A stretch of DNA of 15,517 bases from RGIG6165 sp045538835 (lineage in GTDB: Bacteria > Bacillota > Clostridia > Oscillospirales > Feifaniaceae). Below, one piece after another: positions 1 to 8,774 of the stretch (positions are counted from its first letter, which is position 1; each line of letters starts with the position of its first letter). The notes beneath the pieces were generated by a model. That model did not search any database. It saw only the letters and a program-made list of their open reading frames with translations, and was not told the origin of the DNA. Both the position numbers and the translations under genes were made by a program. The stretch lies in the NCBI GenBank assembly GCA_045538835.1, contig JAZQEF010000008.1, forward strand, positions 1-15,517, written 5' to 3'.

Positions 1-25
1 TTTGATTCTCGATTCTTTACTATTC

Positions 26-40
26 AATTTTCAAGGTGCA
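26..40 (-). other. rrn spacer motif repeated from the 16S leader (probable 23S processing/antitermination element)
   Basis: The 12-base plus-strand string aattttcaaggt at 26-37 recurs exactly at 2077-2088 in the 16S leader. On the transcript it reads ACCUUGAAAAUU. In the leader it is part of the 16S processing stem. In the spacer it probably forms the 5' strand of the 23S processing stem or acts as a boxA-like element. The 23S 3' partner is outside the window, so this role is inferred. Confidence 0.5.
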
Positions 41-79
41 TTTACCGCTTTTACACGGCTCGCCATCTTTTTAATGGCT

Positions 80-156
<77 letters not shown>

Positions 157-204
157 ATGTATTCAAAGGTTAGGTTCTCGACTTTCTTGTCTTTCCCTTG
201 CCCA

Positions 205-280
205 TGGTGGAGATGAGGAGAATCGAACTCCTGACCCCCTGCTTGCAAGGCAGGTGCTCTCCCAGCTGAGCTACACCCCC
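205..280 (-). tRNA. tRNA-Ala (anticodon UGC)
   Basis: The reverse strand gives a 76-nt tRNA with encoded CCA: acceptor GGGGGTG paired to the 3' end, a D arm containing AGCTCAGCTGGGAGAGC, anticodon UGC at 245-247 and a T arm with GTTCGATTC. It lies between 16S and tRNA-Ile. Ala before Ile is the reverse of the Ile-Ala order of the E. coli and B. subtilis spacers. Confidence 0.97.
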
Positions 281-334
281 ATATTCTTTCGCAAGGGACT
301 ATTTTCTTTTCTCTGTGTCTCCGCTTAGAGGACT

Positions 335-361
335 ATACCCTCAAAATTAAACAACAAACTT
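335..361 (-). other. 3' strand of the pre-16S RNase III processing stem
   Basis: On the transcript this spacer stretch pairs with the 16S leader at 2064-2090. There are about 25 base pairs, including an uninterrupted 13-bp core (343-355 with 2070-2082), with one G/G mismatch and a few G-U wobbles. Such a long stem bracketing 16S is the standard RNase III substrate of rRNA precursors. Confidence 0.8.
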
Positions 362-415
362 AACCCTTGTACATCGACTAGGATGATTTGATACTAAACT
401 CCTGTTTAGCATCGG

Positions 416-1958
<1,543 letters not shown>

Positions 1959-2063
1959 TTTTAAATCTTAGTTAGCTTTTCGCTCATTTCAAACTCTTGC
2001 GTTTGACTTACTGTTTTAAGAGTAGTAATCTCTTCTTAAGAATTTTCCAAGGGTCTTTTCTTA

Positions 2064-2090
2064 AAGTTCGTTGTTTAATTTTCAAGGTAC
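2064..2090 (-). other. 5' strand of the pre-16S RNase III processing stem (rrn leader)
   Basis: This is the partner of 335-361. The rest of the 338-nt gene-free stretch 1959-2296 holds two rrn promoters, a short initial hairpin (UCCCUC/GAGGGA, 2098-2114) and, near 1989-2006, a six-pair UCAAAC/GUUUGA hairpin. I see no protein gene in it. Confidence 0.8.
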
Positions 2091-2124
2091 AGTCTCTATC
2101 CCTCTCTTGAGGGACAGCTTTATT

Positions 2125-2153
2125 ATTCTACCAAACTTCTCGGCTCTTGTCAA
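2125..2153 (-). promoter_or_regulatory. rrn promoter P2 (sigma-A type)
   Basis: On the reverse strand TTGACA (2148-2153) is followed by exactly 17 bp and TAGAAT (2125-2130). Start is expected near 2118, giving a leader of about 160 nt before mature 16S. It is a near-consensus housekeeping promoter in the right place and orientation. Confidence 0.85.
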
Positions 2154-2237
2154 GTACTTTTTTCCTTTTCTTTTTCGCCTTTTTAGTTTGGCTGAATATG
2201 TCTCAAAGTCACTCATCTCTCGACAAGCGACTTTGAT

Positions 2238-2266
2238 AGTATAGCAACTTTGATTTTGTTTGTCAA
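2238..2266 (-). promoter_or_regulatory. rrn promoter P1 (sigma-A type)
   Basis: On the reverse strand TTGACA (2261-2266) is followed by 17 bp and TATACT (2238-2243), with an A-rich UP-element-like tract just upstream. It lies 113 bp upstream of P2; tandem P1/P2 promoters are usual for rRNA operons. Its -35 box is only about 30 bp beyond the stop codon of the LCP gene. Confidence 0.85.
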
Positions 2267-2296
2267 CAACTTTTTTAAAGTTTTTTACTTTTATTT

Positions 2297-3274
2297 TTAA
2301 GACAGTGAATGTGTCCATCCTGCAGGCCAACCTGCTTTATCATAATCGGTGTATTCTCTCACCTTCGGCGCGCCTTGACCCATAAAATACTGAGCATACA
2401 TATCATATATCTCATCTTCATACTGCAGAAAGTAGGAGACATTGCCGACATAGTTGCCTTCACCCGGCATCTCATAATGAGTTATCGTACAATCCTGCAT
2501 CTTCTTGAGCAATTTCAGATTTGATGTGATGACACCCGCCGTCACATTCGTTTTTATATAATCGGAAAACTCATAGAAAAGTTCCGGTGCTTTTGCTATA
2601 GTCTTAGCATTGAGTTTCTGCTCGATAAGAGCAGTTATGAAATCCTGCTGAACGTTCGCCCTTTCAACATCACCTTGAACATACTTTCTGAAACGAACAA
2701 GCTGCATCGCCTTATCACCATCGAGATGCTGCTGCCCCTCTTTAAGATCGATATAGAGATTCTGCACGGGATCTTTGTACTTCATATCCTGCGGAACATA
2801 GAAATCGACACCGCCGAGTTCATCGATAATATACTCAAATCCCTCAAGATCGACCATAAGATAGTAGTTCACAGGGGCGCCCGTAATCTCTTTTACCGCC
2901 TTTATAGTCTCACCGATATCCCTGTCTGCCCTTTTGTACACGGAATTTATCTTGCAGTAATATCCGTTATAATTGATGCGGGTATCACGATAAATTGAGG
3001 ACATGTTTACAGTAAGATTTTCTGTGTCCACCCCCAGAAGCATAAGAACATCCGTAGATTCACTGACTTTATCTATGCCGACAAGCAGTACATTAAACTG
3101 TGTATCCTCTATAACTGCATCGACATCTTCGCTTGGCGAAGTCATATTATTCCAGCCTGCAACGAGATATGCCGCCTTATATCCGACATAACCCGACAAA
3201 ACTATTATGATAACGGTGAGTATGACACCAATATAAAATTTTCTTTTCCTTGCGGAGTATTTACTGTTTTTCAC
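2297..3274 (-). CDS. LytR-CpsA-Psr (LCP) family cell-wall glycopolymer ligase
   Basis: This 325-aa membrane-anchored protein belongs to the family that transfers wall teichoic acid-type or capsular glycopolymers from undecaprenyl carriers to peptidoglycan outside the membrane. A short basic cytoplasmic tail is followed by one membrane helix (about residues 13-33). The LCP domain follows: LLVGID (63-68), TDVLMLL with Asp75, IYRDTR with Arg96-Asp97, KINSVY (108-113), LKEGQQHLDGDKA and VRFRKY with Arg194/Arg196, then DVERANVQQDF (202-212). These acidic and arginine residues form the lipid-phosphate site in the family. GTG at 3274 is chosen because AGGAG lies five bases upstream. No clear terminator separates its stop from rrn P1, so read-through into the rRNA operon is possible. 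Which polymer it attaches cannot be told from sequence. Confidence 0.93.
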   Translation of the reverse strand: MKNSKYSARKRKFYIGVILTVIIIVLSGYVGYKAAYLVAGWNNMTSPSEDVDAVIEDTQFNVLLVGIDKVSESTDVLMLLGVDTENLTVNMSSIYRDTRINYNGYYCKINSVYKRADRDIGETIKAVKEITGAPVNYYLMVDLEGFEYIIDELGGVDFYVPQDMKYKDPVQNLYIDLKEGQQHLDGDKAMQLVRFRKYVQGDVERANVQQDFITALIEQKLNAKTIAKAPELFYEFSDYIKTNVTAGVITSNLKLLKKMQDCTITHYEMPGEGNYVGNVSYFLQYEDEIYDMYAQYFMGQGAPKVREYTDYDKAGWPAGWTHSLS

Positions 3275-3330
3275 GGTTTCTCCTATATATATAATGTAGG
3301 GACTTTATTATCCCCGTTATTGCGGCAAAT

Positions 3331-3360
3331 AATGCAGGCTTTCCTCATCAAGCCTGCATT
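3331..3360 (-). terminator. Hairpin terminator after the ydbC-like gene
   Basis: Perfect 11-bp stem (3331-3341 with 3350-3360) around an 8-base loop, starting a few bases past the stop of the PC4/YdbC-like gene. The T-tract after it on the minus strand is weak (TTATTTG). On the plus strand the flank is TTTTTGTTT. It separates that gene from the LCP gene. Confidence 0.75.
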
Positions 3361-3365
3361 TTTGT

Positions 3366-3590
3366 TTATAAATCAATTTTGTTAAGAATATCTCTGAGAG
3401 TCTTAACTTCTTCAGCCGTCATTGAGAAACCTTTGTTCATCTTGCTCTTGTCTGCTGACCAGTCACGAAGTTCATACTTCGGTTCTCTGTCATTCCAGCT
3501 CACAAGATTAAGTTCTCTTGACCAACCGTTCTTGGGATTTTCGGATATAACACCGAATTCCTTAACAACGTCGAACTTGATTTCAGGCAT
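3366..3590 (-). CDS. YdbC/PC4-family single-stranded DNA-binding protein
   Basis: This 74-aa protein resembles the Firmicutes YdbC family, a bacterial version of the eukaryotic PC4 coactivator fold that forms homodimers and binds single-stranded nucleic acid; its cellular role is poorly defined. Visible pattern: an N-terminal beta-rich part with WSRELNLVSWNDREPKYELR (23-42), then DWSADKSKMNKGFSMTAEEV leading into the single C-terminal helix (TAEEVKTLRDILNKI). Length matches the family. The ATG at 3590 is supported by AAGGAGG eight bases upstream. It has its own promoter and terminator, so it is probably monocistronic. Assignment is from motif resemblance only. Confidence 0.85.
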   Translation of the reverse strand: MPEIKFDVVKEFGVISENPKNGWSRELNLVSWNDREPKYELRDWSADKSKMNKGFSMTAEEVKTLRDILNKIDL

Positions 3591-3630
3591 CGCTTTTCCT
3601 CCTTATTCAATATTAAAACGCTTGAGTATA

Positions 3631-3659
3631 TTTTTACATTATTATTATTAAGTTGTCAA
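3631..3659 (-). promoter_or_regulatory. Likely promoter of the ydbC-like gene
   Basis: Reverse-strand TTGACA (3654-3659), 17-bp spacer, TAAAAA (3631-3636) preceded by TG (extended -10). The -35 is perfect and the -10 is poor. It fires away from the T-box promoter, and the two share an AT-rich divergent region (3660-3712). Confidence 0.5.
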
Positions 3660-3712
3660 GTATAAATATATATAATATATAATAATGTAACTTTATTTTT
3701 TTGTAAAAAGTG

Positions 3713-3741
3713 TTGACAAGGGCGTTTTTCGGTGCTACAAT
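3713..3741 (+). promoter_or_regulatory. Promoter of the T-box leader and trpXYZ-type operon
   Basis: TTGACA (3713-3718), exactly 17 bp, TACAAT (3736-3741). Transcription should begin near 3748, just before the T-box stem I. An AT-rich tract lies upstream. Confidence 0.9.
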
Positions 3742-3747
3742 ACAGAA

Positions 3748-3990
3748 AAACCGATGAGGCAGAGAAAAGTCAGAAGTTCCGTCGAAAGAGAGCGGGAGGC
3801 GGTGTGATCCCCGTGTCGGAAACTGAGTAATATGGCCTGCCGAGGGCGGCGTTAAATGCGCCGACGTCAGACACACGTCAGTTGTCAGGGATATGTCAGT
3901 ATTCCGATGAGGGTTCTTTTGAACCGAAGCAAGGTGGCACCGCGGATTTATTCGCCCTTGATGCAAGATAATTGCGTCAAGGGTTTTTTT
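3748..3990 (+). promoter_or_regulatory. T-box riboswitch, tryptophan-responsive
   Basis: The leader RNA senses uncharged tRNA and controls transcription termination. Stem I opens with CGATGAGGCAG; the lower helix GGCAG/CTGCC (3757-3761 with 3837-3841) is followed by GA as in T-box kink-turns. The apical part carries AAAGAGAG and GGCGGTGTGA motifs. By analogy with the Geobacillus glyQS layout (specifier, one base, lower helix), the specifier is UGG (3833-3835), a Trp codon. The T-box AAGGTGGCACCGCGG is at 3931-3945. Its bulge UGGC (3935-3938) requires a tRNA with discriminator G73, as in tRNA-Trp; tRNA-Met, the reading for an AUG one base earlier, has A73. The terminator follows at 3955. Downstream genes fit tryptophan uptake. 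The T-box class is certain; the amino acid is a strong inference. Confidence 0.93.
3955..3990 (+). terminator. T-box-controlled transcription terminator
   Basis: CCCTTGA (3955-3961) pairs with TCAAGGG (3977-3983). With a T/G wobble and GCAA/TTGC this makes a 12-bp stem around GATAA, followed by seven Ts. The alternative antiterminator uses the T-box sequence at 3931-3945, stabilised by an uncharged tRNA. Confidence 0.93.
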
Positions 3991-4033
3991 GTTTTTATGA
4001 CTAACATAAACTATTTGTGAAAGGATGATTGCT

Positions 4034-4081
4034 GTGAAAAATTTCATACACTTATCCGGCGGTATTATCTGCCGATGGTGA
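4034..4081 (+). CDS. Possible 15-codon leader peptide ending in Trp-stop
   Basis: Between the T-box terminator and the transporter genes, GTG at 4034 has AAAGGA eight bases upstream. It opens a 15-codon frame, MKNFIHLSGGIICRW, closed by TGA (4079-4081). An in-frame ATG at 4025 would add three codons but sits too close to the ribosome site. The only Trp codon is the last sense codon, in a leader that already senses tRNA-Trp, which is why it is listed. It could be chance: no clear second terminator or RBS-sequestering hairpin is seen, apart from a small CGGC/GCCG pairing inside the frame. The remaining bases to 4142 show nothing but the next ribosome site. Confidence 0.3.
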   Translation: MKNFIHLSGGIICRW

Positions 4082-4142
4082 ATCCTACTGTAACTTTTAC
4101 CAACAATTATCAAATTCTTATTATCGAAAGGAAATAAATATT

Positions 4143-5129
4143 ATGAAAAAGTTTTTAGCATTGGCACTTGCCATCGTACTCGTATTTACATTCTGCGCAT
4201 GTTCAAATCAGGCTGATGACGGTAAGATTACCGTAGCAATAGTTCAGCCACTCAGTCACACATCACTCAACCAGATAAGAGACACCATAAAGAGCGAACT
4301 TGAAAATTCAGGTCTTGACATAGTTATCGAAACGGCAGATGCCAACAACGACAGTTCTGCTTTCACTACCATCGTTTCAAACTACAAGGCACAGGGCGTG
4401 GATATAATTGTTCCCATCGCAACGCCTATCGCAACAGCGGCAAAGACAGTTTTTGAAGGCACTGACACTCCCATAGTTTTCGCAGCTGTTACAGATCCTA
4501 CAGCAGCAGGTCTTACGGGTGACGGTTGTGAAAATATTACGGGTGTTTCTGATTACATTCCTCCCAAAGAAACTATCGATCTTATTTGTAGCACACAGCC
4601 CGACTGCGATAAAATAGGTCTTCTCTACACTTCAAGTGAAACAAATTCCGTTGCAGCCATGAACGACATAAAAAAATACTGTGATTCAATAGGTCTTGTA
4701 TATGAAGAAGCTACCATCAGCGATCCTTCAGATCTTCAGAGCGCTGCACAGTCACTTATATCAAAAGATATAGATGCATTCTACACAAACACAGACAATA
4801 CCATCGCAGCAGCAATGCCCGTATACACAGATATTGCTTACGGTGCAGGAATACCGATATATTGCGGCGCGGATTCAATGGTTGCTGACGGCGGTTTTGC
4901 CACAACAGGTGTAAATTACGTTCAGATAGGTAAGCAGGTCGCTCAGATGGTGCTTGATATCGTCGGCGGCAAGGCTCCCTCAGATATCCCCTACGAAACA
5001 CTTAAAGACTGCACAAGATTTATCAATCTGCAGGCGGCTGACAGAATAGGTGTTACACTTCCCGATGCCACACTTACGACATTCACCGTTCTTGTTGAGG
5101 CTGACGGCACTAATCACTTCGGAGAGTAA
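4143..5129 (+). CDS. trpX: TrpX-type ABC transporter substrate-binding lipoprotein
   Basis: 328-aa extracytoplasmic binding protein of the ABC_sub_bind (DUF534) family, the class found with Trp T-boxes in Firmicutes as TrpXYZ. A lipoprotein signal covers residues 1-19 (KK, hydrophobic core, FCA) with Cys20 as the lipidated residue; the -3 Phe is not the commonest choice. The mature part follows the two-lobe pattern: ITVAIVQPLSHTSLNQ near the start, VDIIVPIATPIATAA, TPIVFAAVTDPTAAGL, KIGLLYTSSETNS, and GIPIYCGADSMVADGGFAT with YVQIGKQVAQM near the C-terminus. The ATG is preceded by GAAAGGAAA. The permease starts three bases after its stop. Substrate tryptophan is inferred from the leader; related proteins bind other ligands. 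Confidence 0.88.
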   Translation: MKKFLALALAIVLVFTFCACSNQADDGKITVAIVQPLSHTSLNQIRDTIKSELENSGLDIVIETADANNDSSAFTTIVSNYKAQGVDIIVPIATPIATAAKTVFEGTDTPIVFAAVTDPTAAGLTGDGCENITGVSDYIPPKETIDLICSTQPDCDKIGLLYTSSETNSVAAMNDIKKYCDSIGLVYEEATISDPSDLQSAAQSLISKDIDAFYTNTDNTIAAAMPVYTDIAYGAGIPIYCGADSMVADGGFATTGVNYVQIGKQVAQMVLDIVGGKAPSDIPYETLKDCTRFINLQAADRIGVTLPDATLTTFTVLVEADGTNHFGE

Positions 5130-5132
5130 AAA

Positions 5133-6083
5133 ATGATTTATTTGAACCTTGCCGTTTCGGCAATAATGCAGGGACTTATATATGCTCCGCTTGCACTCGG
5201 TATATTCATAGTTTTCACAATACTTGACACCGCCGACCTTACGGTCGACGGCAGTCTTGTGTTTGGAATGACGGTCTGTGCCGTTGTCACGATAAGCGGA
5301 CATCCCGTACTTGCTCTCTTTGCAGGTATGGCGGCGGGCGCACTTGCAGGTCTTGTTACAGGTCTGCTTCAAACAAAGATGCACATAAACCCCATTCTCT
5401 CGGGCATTCTCACGATGACGGCGCTCTACACCATTAATTACATGGTTCTCGGCGGACAGTCGAACAGATATCTTCAGCACGAAGCTGTCAACGAGGCGGG
5501 TGCAATCGTATACAACACAAGTGACACTGTTTTTTCGGCACTCACAAAAAAACTTACAAATCCCGAACTGAGTGTCTCAATAATAACCGCATTTATCGTT
5601 ATCCTGCTTTGTGCGGTACTCGCAGTTTTCTTTAAAACAAGACCGGGTATTGCCATCCGAGCAACAGGCGACAATGAAATGATGGTACGTTCATCATCCA
5701 TCAATGCCGACGCCACGAGAATAGCGGGTATAATTATGGCTAATGCGCTTGTCGGTCTGTCCGGTGCACTTTTGTGCCAGCAGCAGAAATTTGCCGACTT
5801 AAACAGCGGAACAGGCATGCTCGTAATGGGGCTTGCCGCTGTTATAATAGGACAAGTGATATTCGGAAAACGAGGTGTCACCGTAGGTCTCATCTCAGCA
5901 GCAGTCGGTTCTATCATCTACAGAATAATCATTCAGGTGGCATATAAAATAAATATGCCGAGTTACACAGTAAAATTGCTTTCGGCTCTGATAGTTATAC
6001 TTGCCCTCTCAATACCCGTAGTAAAGGCAAAAGCGGCAGAGGCGAAAAACCGCAGGGTGAGGAAAGGAGGCGCAGTTAAATGA
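5133..6083 (+). CDS. trpY: TrpY-type ABC transporter permease
   Basis: 316-aa integral membrane permease of the BPD_transp_2 (branched-chain amino acid/ribose type) family, with about eight to nine hydrophobic segments. Early residues include LGIFIVFTILDTADLTVDGS, a characteristic motif of this subgroup. The cytoplasmic coupling loop is visible as GIAIRATGDNEMMVRSSSIN (about residues 172-191), followed by the helix ARIAGI-type stretch TRIAGIIMANALVGLSGALL. The C-terminus is basic. The start at 5133 uses GGAGAG located in the last codons of the binding-protein gene; its stop overlaps the ATPase start by four bases (ATGA). It should form the membrane channel for the TrpX-delivered substrate. 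Confidence 0.9.
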   Translation: MIYLNLAVSAIMQGLIYAPLALGIFIVFTILDTADLTVDGSLVFGMTVCAVVTISGHPVLALFAGMAAGALAGLVTGLLQTKMHINPILSGILTMTALYTINYMVLGGQSNRYLQHEAVNEAGAIVYNTSDTVFSALTKKLTNPELSVSIITAFIVILLCAVLAVFFKTRPGIAIRATGDNEMMVRSSSINADATRIAGIIMANALVGLSGALLCQQQKFADLNSGTGMLVMGLAAVIIGQVIFGKRGVTVGLISAAVGSIIYRIIIQVAYKINMPSYTVKLLSALIVILALSIPVVKAKAAEAKNRRVRKGGAVK

Positions 6084-6874
6084 GCAGCACCTTATCACTC
6101 AGACATCTGACAAAGAAATTTGAAAAGGGCACTATCAATGAGAAGGTAGCGCTTGACGACTTTTCACTCGAAGTGGCGGCAGGAGATTTTATAACCATAC
6201 TCGGTTCAAACGGTGCCGGTAAATCCACCCTTTTCAACGCAATTCTCGGCGACTTTATAACCGATGAAGGTAATATCATTCTCGACGGACATGATATTAC
6301 CTTTGACAAAGATTACAAAAGGGCGCTCAACATAAGTTGCCTTTATCAGAATCCTTTACGAGGAACTGCGCCGAACATGACAATAGAAGAAAATCTTGCA
6401 TTGGCATATACACGCAAAGCATCAAAGTCATTTTTTGCGGTCAACAAAAAGGACTCTGCGCTCTTTCGCGAGGCGCTCTCTCAGCTTGAACTCGGTCTTG
6501 AGGACAGAATGAAGACCAAAATGGGACTTCTCTCGGGCGGACAGAGACAGGCGGCTTCACTGCTTATGGCGGCGCTTGCCCGACCTAAGTTGCTTTTGCT
6601 TGACGAGCATACGGCGGCACTTGATCCTTCAGCGGCTCAAAAAGTGCTTAAAATAACCCGTGATATTGTAGGACGTGACAATATCACAACACTTATGATA
6701 ACCCACGACATGAAAAATGCCCTTTCCTACGGAAACAGAACCATAATGATGGATTCGGGCAGACTTGTTCTCGATATATCAGGTGAGCAAAGGTCAAATA
6801 TGACACCTGCCGACCTTGTAAAATTCTTTACAGAACGAGGTGGAAAGTTGTCAGACAGGACACTTTTATCATAA
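6080..6874 (+). CDS. trpZ: TrpZ-type ABC transporter ATP-binding protein
   Basis: 264-aa ABC ATPase with all motifs intact: Walker A GSNGAGKST (42-50), Q-loop Gln90, signature LSGGQRQ (151-157), Walker B LLLLDE (171-176), D-loop around ALD (180-182) and H-loop His209 in MITHD. It is the energy-coupling subunit of the preceding binding protein and permease. Start ATG overlaps the permease stop as ATGA, with GGAGG ten bases upstream, so translation is coupled. A strong terminator follows at once, so this is the last gene of the T-box operon. Confidence 0.93.
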   Translation: MSSTLSLRHLTKKFEKGTINEKVALDDFSLEVAAGDFITILGSNGAGKSTLFNAILGDFITDEGNIILDGHDITFDKDYKRALNISCLYQNPLRGTAPNMTIEENLALAYTRKASKSFFAVNKKDSALFREALSQLELGLEDRMKTKMGLLSGGQRQAASLLMAALARPKLLLLDEHTAALDPSAAQKVLKITRDIVGRDNITTLMITHDMKNALSYGNRTIMMDSGRLVLDISGEQRSNMTPADLVKFFTERGGKLSDRTLLS

Positions 6875-6880
6875 ATATCA

Positions 6881-6910
6881 AACGCCTGTACGATATGTGC
6901 AGGCGTTTTT
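6881..6910 (+). terminator. Terminator of the trpXYZ-type operon
   Basis: AACGCCTGTAC (6881-6891) pairs with GTGCAGGCGTT (6897-6907), 11 bp with one wobble, a five-base loop and a T-tract. It lies a few bases after the ATPase stop. Confidence 0.9.
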
Positions 6911-6913
6911 CTC

Positions 6914-6942
6914 TTGATAGCACATAGTTTTTTTGATATTAT
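6914..6942 (+). promoter_or_regulatory. Candidate promoter for the AI-2E/azlCD operon
   Basis: TTGATA (6914-6919), 17-bp spacer, TATTAT (6937-6942), giving a start near 6949 and a leader of about 22 nt before ATG 6971. Other AT-rich alignments exist, so this is a moderate call. Confidence 0.45.
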
Positions 6943-6970
6943 AATTATAACTTATATAGGGAGTGTCGAT

Positions 6971-8071
6971 ATGAAAATCGAATGGAAAAACTGTTTTAAA
7001 ATAGGCTTTAGTATATTTATTTTGTATTTGTGTATTGATTACTGGCCAACTTTTGCCGGTTTTATTTCATCCTTAGTCGGCGCGGCCGCGCCGCTCATCA
7101 TCGGCTGTGTCATCGCATACTTTATCAATTTACTGATGAGATTTTACGAAAGGCACTACTTCACGAAATCAAAAAAGCCTGCCGCGCACAGAAGCCGCAG
7201 ACCTGTCTGTATGTTAGCGGCAATTATCACATTCGTGGCTGTTATTGCTCTTGTAATAATTCTTGTGCTTCCTCAACTCATCTCCTGTGTACAGTTGATA
7301 CTTGCAGAACTTCCCGATGCATTTAAATCCGTCGTTGCCTGGCTTGAAAGTTCAAATCTTCTGCCCGACAGTATAGTAGACTCCCTGGCCTCTGTCGACT
7401 GGCAGTCAAAGATAGGACAGATAGCAAATGTTGTTATATCGGGAATCGGCAGTGTGACGGATATAGTAGTAGGTACTGTTTCTTCTGTATTTTCGGGAAT
7501 TGTAACAACACTTATTGCTATTATATTCGCCATATATATTCTTATGGGCAAAGATACTCTCAAAAGACAGTTTAACCGCATGATGAAACGTTATATGAAA
7601 ACAAATATATACAACAAGGTCATTTACACACTTTCGGTTATGAACGATTGTTTTAAACGCTATATTATCGGACAGTGTACGGAAGCGCTTATTCTCGGTA
7701 TTCTCTGCACTATAGGAATGCTGATTCTCCGTATGCCATATGCGACAATGATAGGTGCGCTTGTGGCTTTTACCGCCCTCATACCCATAGCGGGCGCATA
7801 CATCGGTGCGGGCGTAGGTGCCTTTATGATACTCACGGTGTCGCCTCTCAAAGCGTTGATATTCCTTATCTTCATTGTGATACTTCAACAGTTTGAAGGC
7901 AATATCATATATCCCAGAGTGGTGGGTTCTTCACTTGGACTGCCGGGCATATGGGTGCTTGCCGCTGTCACGGTCGGCGGCGGACTGATGGGCATTTTAG
8001 GTATGCTTCTCGGCGTACCGCTTGCGGCTGCCGCATACAGACTTCTGCGTGAAAATATAAACAAAGCATAA
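6971..8071 (+). CDS. AI-2E family transporter (PF01594-type membrane protein)
   Basis: 366-aa polytopic membrane protein. The family is named for an AI-2 exporter, but members include Na+/H+ antiporters and many proteins of unknown substrate, so no substrate is assigned. Paired N-terminal hydrophobic segments are followed by a basic loop (KSKKPAAHRSRR), a soluble central part with ELPDAFKSVVAWLESS, then several helices. The C-terminal hallmark is QQFEGNIIYPRVVGSSLGLP and then WVLAAVTVGGGLMGILGMLL, typical of the family. I start at ATG 6971, with GGGAG seven bases upstream, rather than at an upstream TTG (6914) that lacks a ribosome site and overlaps the candidate promoter. azlC begins one base after the stop. 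Confidence 0.9.
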   Translation: MKIEWKNCFKIGFSIFILYLCIDYWPTFAGFISSLVGAAAPLIIGCVIAYFINLLMRFYERHYFTKSKKPAAHRSRRPVCMLAAIITFVAVIALVIILVLPQLISCVQLILAELPDAFKSVVAWLESSNLLPDSIVDSLASVDWQSKIGQIANVVISGIGSVTDIVVGTVSSVFSGIVTTLIAIIFAIYILMGKDTLKRQFNRMMKRYMKTNIYNKVIYTLSVMNDCFKRYIIGQCTEALILGILCTIGMLILRMPYATMIGALVAFTALIPIAGAYIGAGVGAFMILTVSPLKALIFLIFIVILQQFEGNIIYPRVVGSSLGLPGIWVLAAVTVGGGLMGILGMLLGVPLAAAAYRLLRENINKA

Positions 8072-8072
8072 A

Positions 8073-8774
8073 ATGAACAAAAAGATTTTTAAAGCAGCTT
8101 TTACGGACAGTTTGCCCGTACTTGCAGGCTACATATCTCTCGGCATCGGCTTTGGCGTACTGCTTGCCAATGCGGGCTTTGGTGCTCTGTGGTCGGCACT
8201 TATGGGCAGTATAATATATGCCGGCTCAATGCAATATGTAGCAGTAGATTTACTTAAACTTGCCACATCACTTGCGCAGGTAACGCTTATGACGGTCATC
8301 ATTCAGTTTCGCCACTTTTTCTACGGCATTAGTATGCTTGAAAAATATTCGGGAATGGGTAAGACAAAACCCTATCTCATATTCGCACTTACCGATGAGA
8401 CCTTTTCTCTCGTCTGCCGTGAATTGCCTTACAGTAACCATGAATTTAGAAAATATGCATTCTATCTCTCCATGCTTGACCATTGCTATTGGGTAACAGG
8501 TTGTATAGCCGGAGGGCTTATCGGTTCAATACTCCCCTTTGACAGTACAGGCATAGACTTTGCAATGACTGCGCTTTTTATCGTTATCTTTTGCTCGCAG
8601 TGGCAAGGCACAAAAAAACATCTGCCTGCCATTACAGGTGTGGTATCATCGGTTATCTGCCTGTTTATTTTCGGGGCTGATAACTTTATAATCCCCTCTA
8701 TGGTGATGATTGTGATCTTGCTTTTGCTCCTGCGCCCTGTCATTGAGAAAGGCGGTGATGCGAATGAGCGGTGA
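8073..8774 (+). CDS. azlC: AzlC family branched-chain amino acid export permease, large subunit
   Basis: 233-aa membrane protein of the AzlC family, which with AzlD exports branched-chain amino acids or their analogues (azaleucine resistance in B. subtilis). Motifs: LPVLAGYISLGIGFGVL (14-30), YAGSMQYVAV, QFRHFFYGIS and FALTDETFSLVC, all characteristic. Hydrophobic segments cover most of the rest, ending in a run of Leu/Ile. There is no good Shine-Dalgarno; the ATG lies one base past the preceding stop, so translation probably depends on coupling. azlD begins inside its 3' end. Confidence 0.93.
   Translation: MNKKIFKAAFTDSLPVLAGYISLGIGFGVLLANAGFGALWSALMGSIIYAGSMQYVAVDLLKLATSLAQVTLMTVIIQFRHFFYGISMLEKYSGMGKTKPYLIFALTDETFSLVCRELPYSNHEFRKYAFYLSMLDHCYWVTGCIAGGLIGSILPFDSTGIDFAMTALFIVIFCSQWQGTKKHLPAITGVVSSVICLFIFGADNFIIPSMVMIVILLLLLRPVIEKGGDANER

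Noticed and set aside
2082..2330. 82-codon minus-strand frame upstream of 16S
   Set aside because: It covers the tandem rrn promoters and leader and overlaps the end of the LCP gene in another frame; Lys/Arg-rich only because of the A-rich DNA.
3634..4113. 159-codon minus-strand frame
   Set aside because: It is antisense to the T-box leader; the structured RNA explains the conserved sequence, and no ribosome site is present.
4756..5480. Minus-strand frames opposite the trpX/trpY genes
   Set aside because: Shadows of strong plus-strand genes; low-complexity composition and no supporting signals.
6914..6970. N-terminal extension of the AI-2E transporter from TTG 6914
   Set aside because: No ribosome site there, it overlaps the candidate promoter and trp terminator flank, and ATG 6971 has GGGAG at correct spacing.
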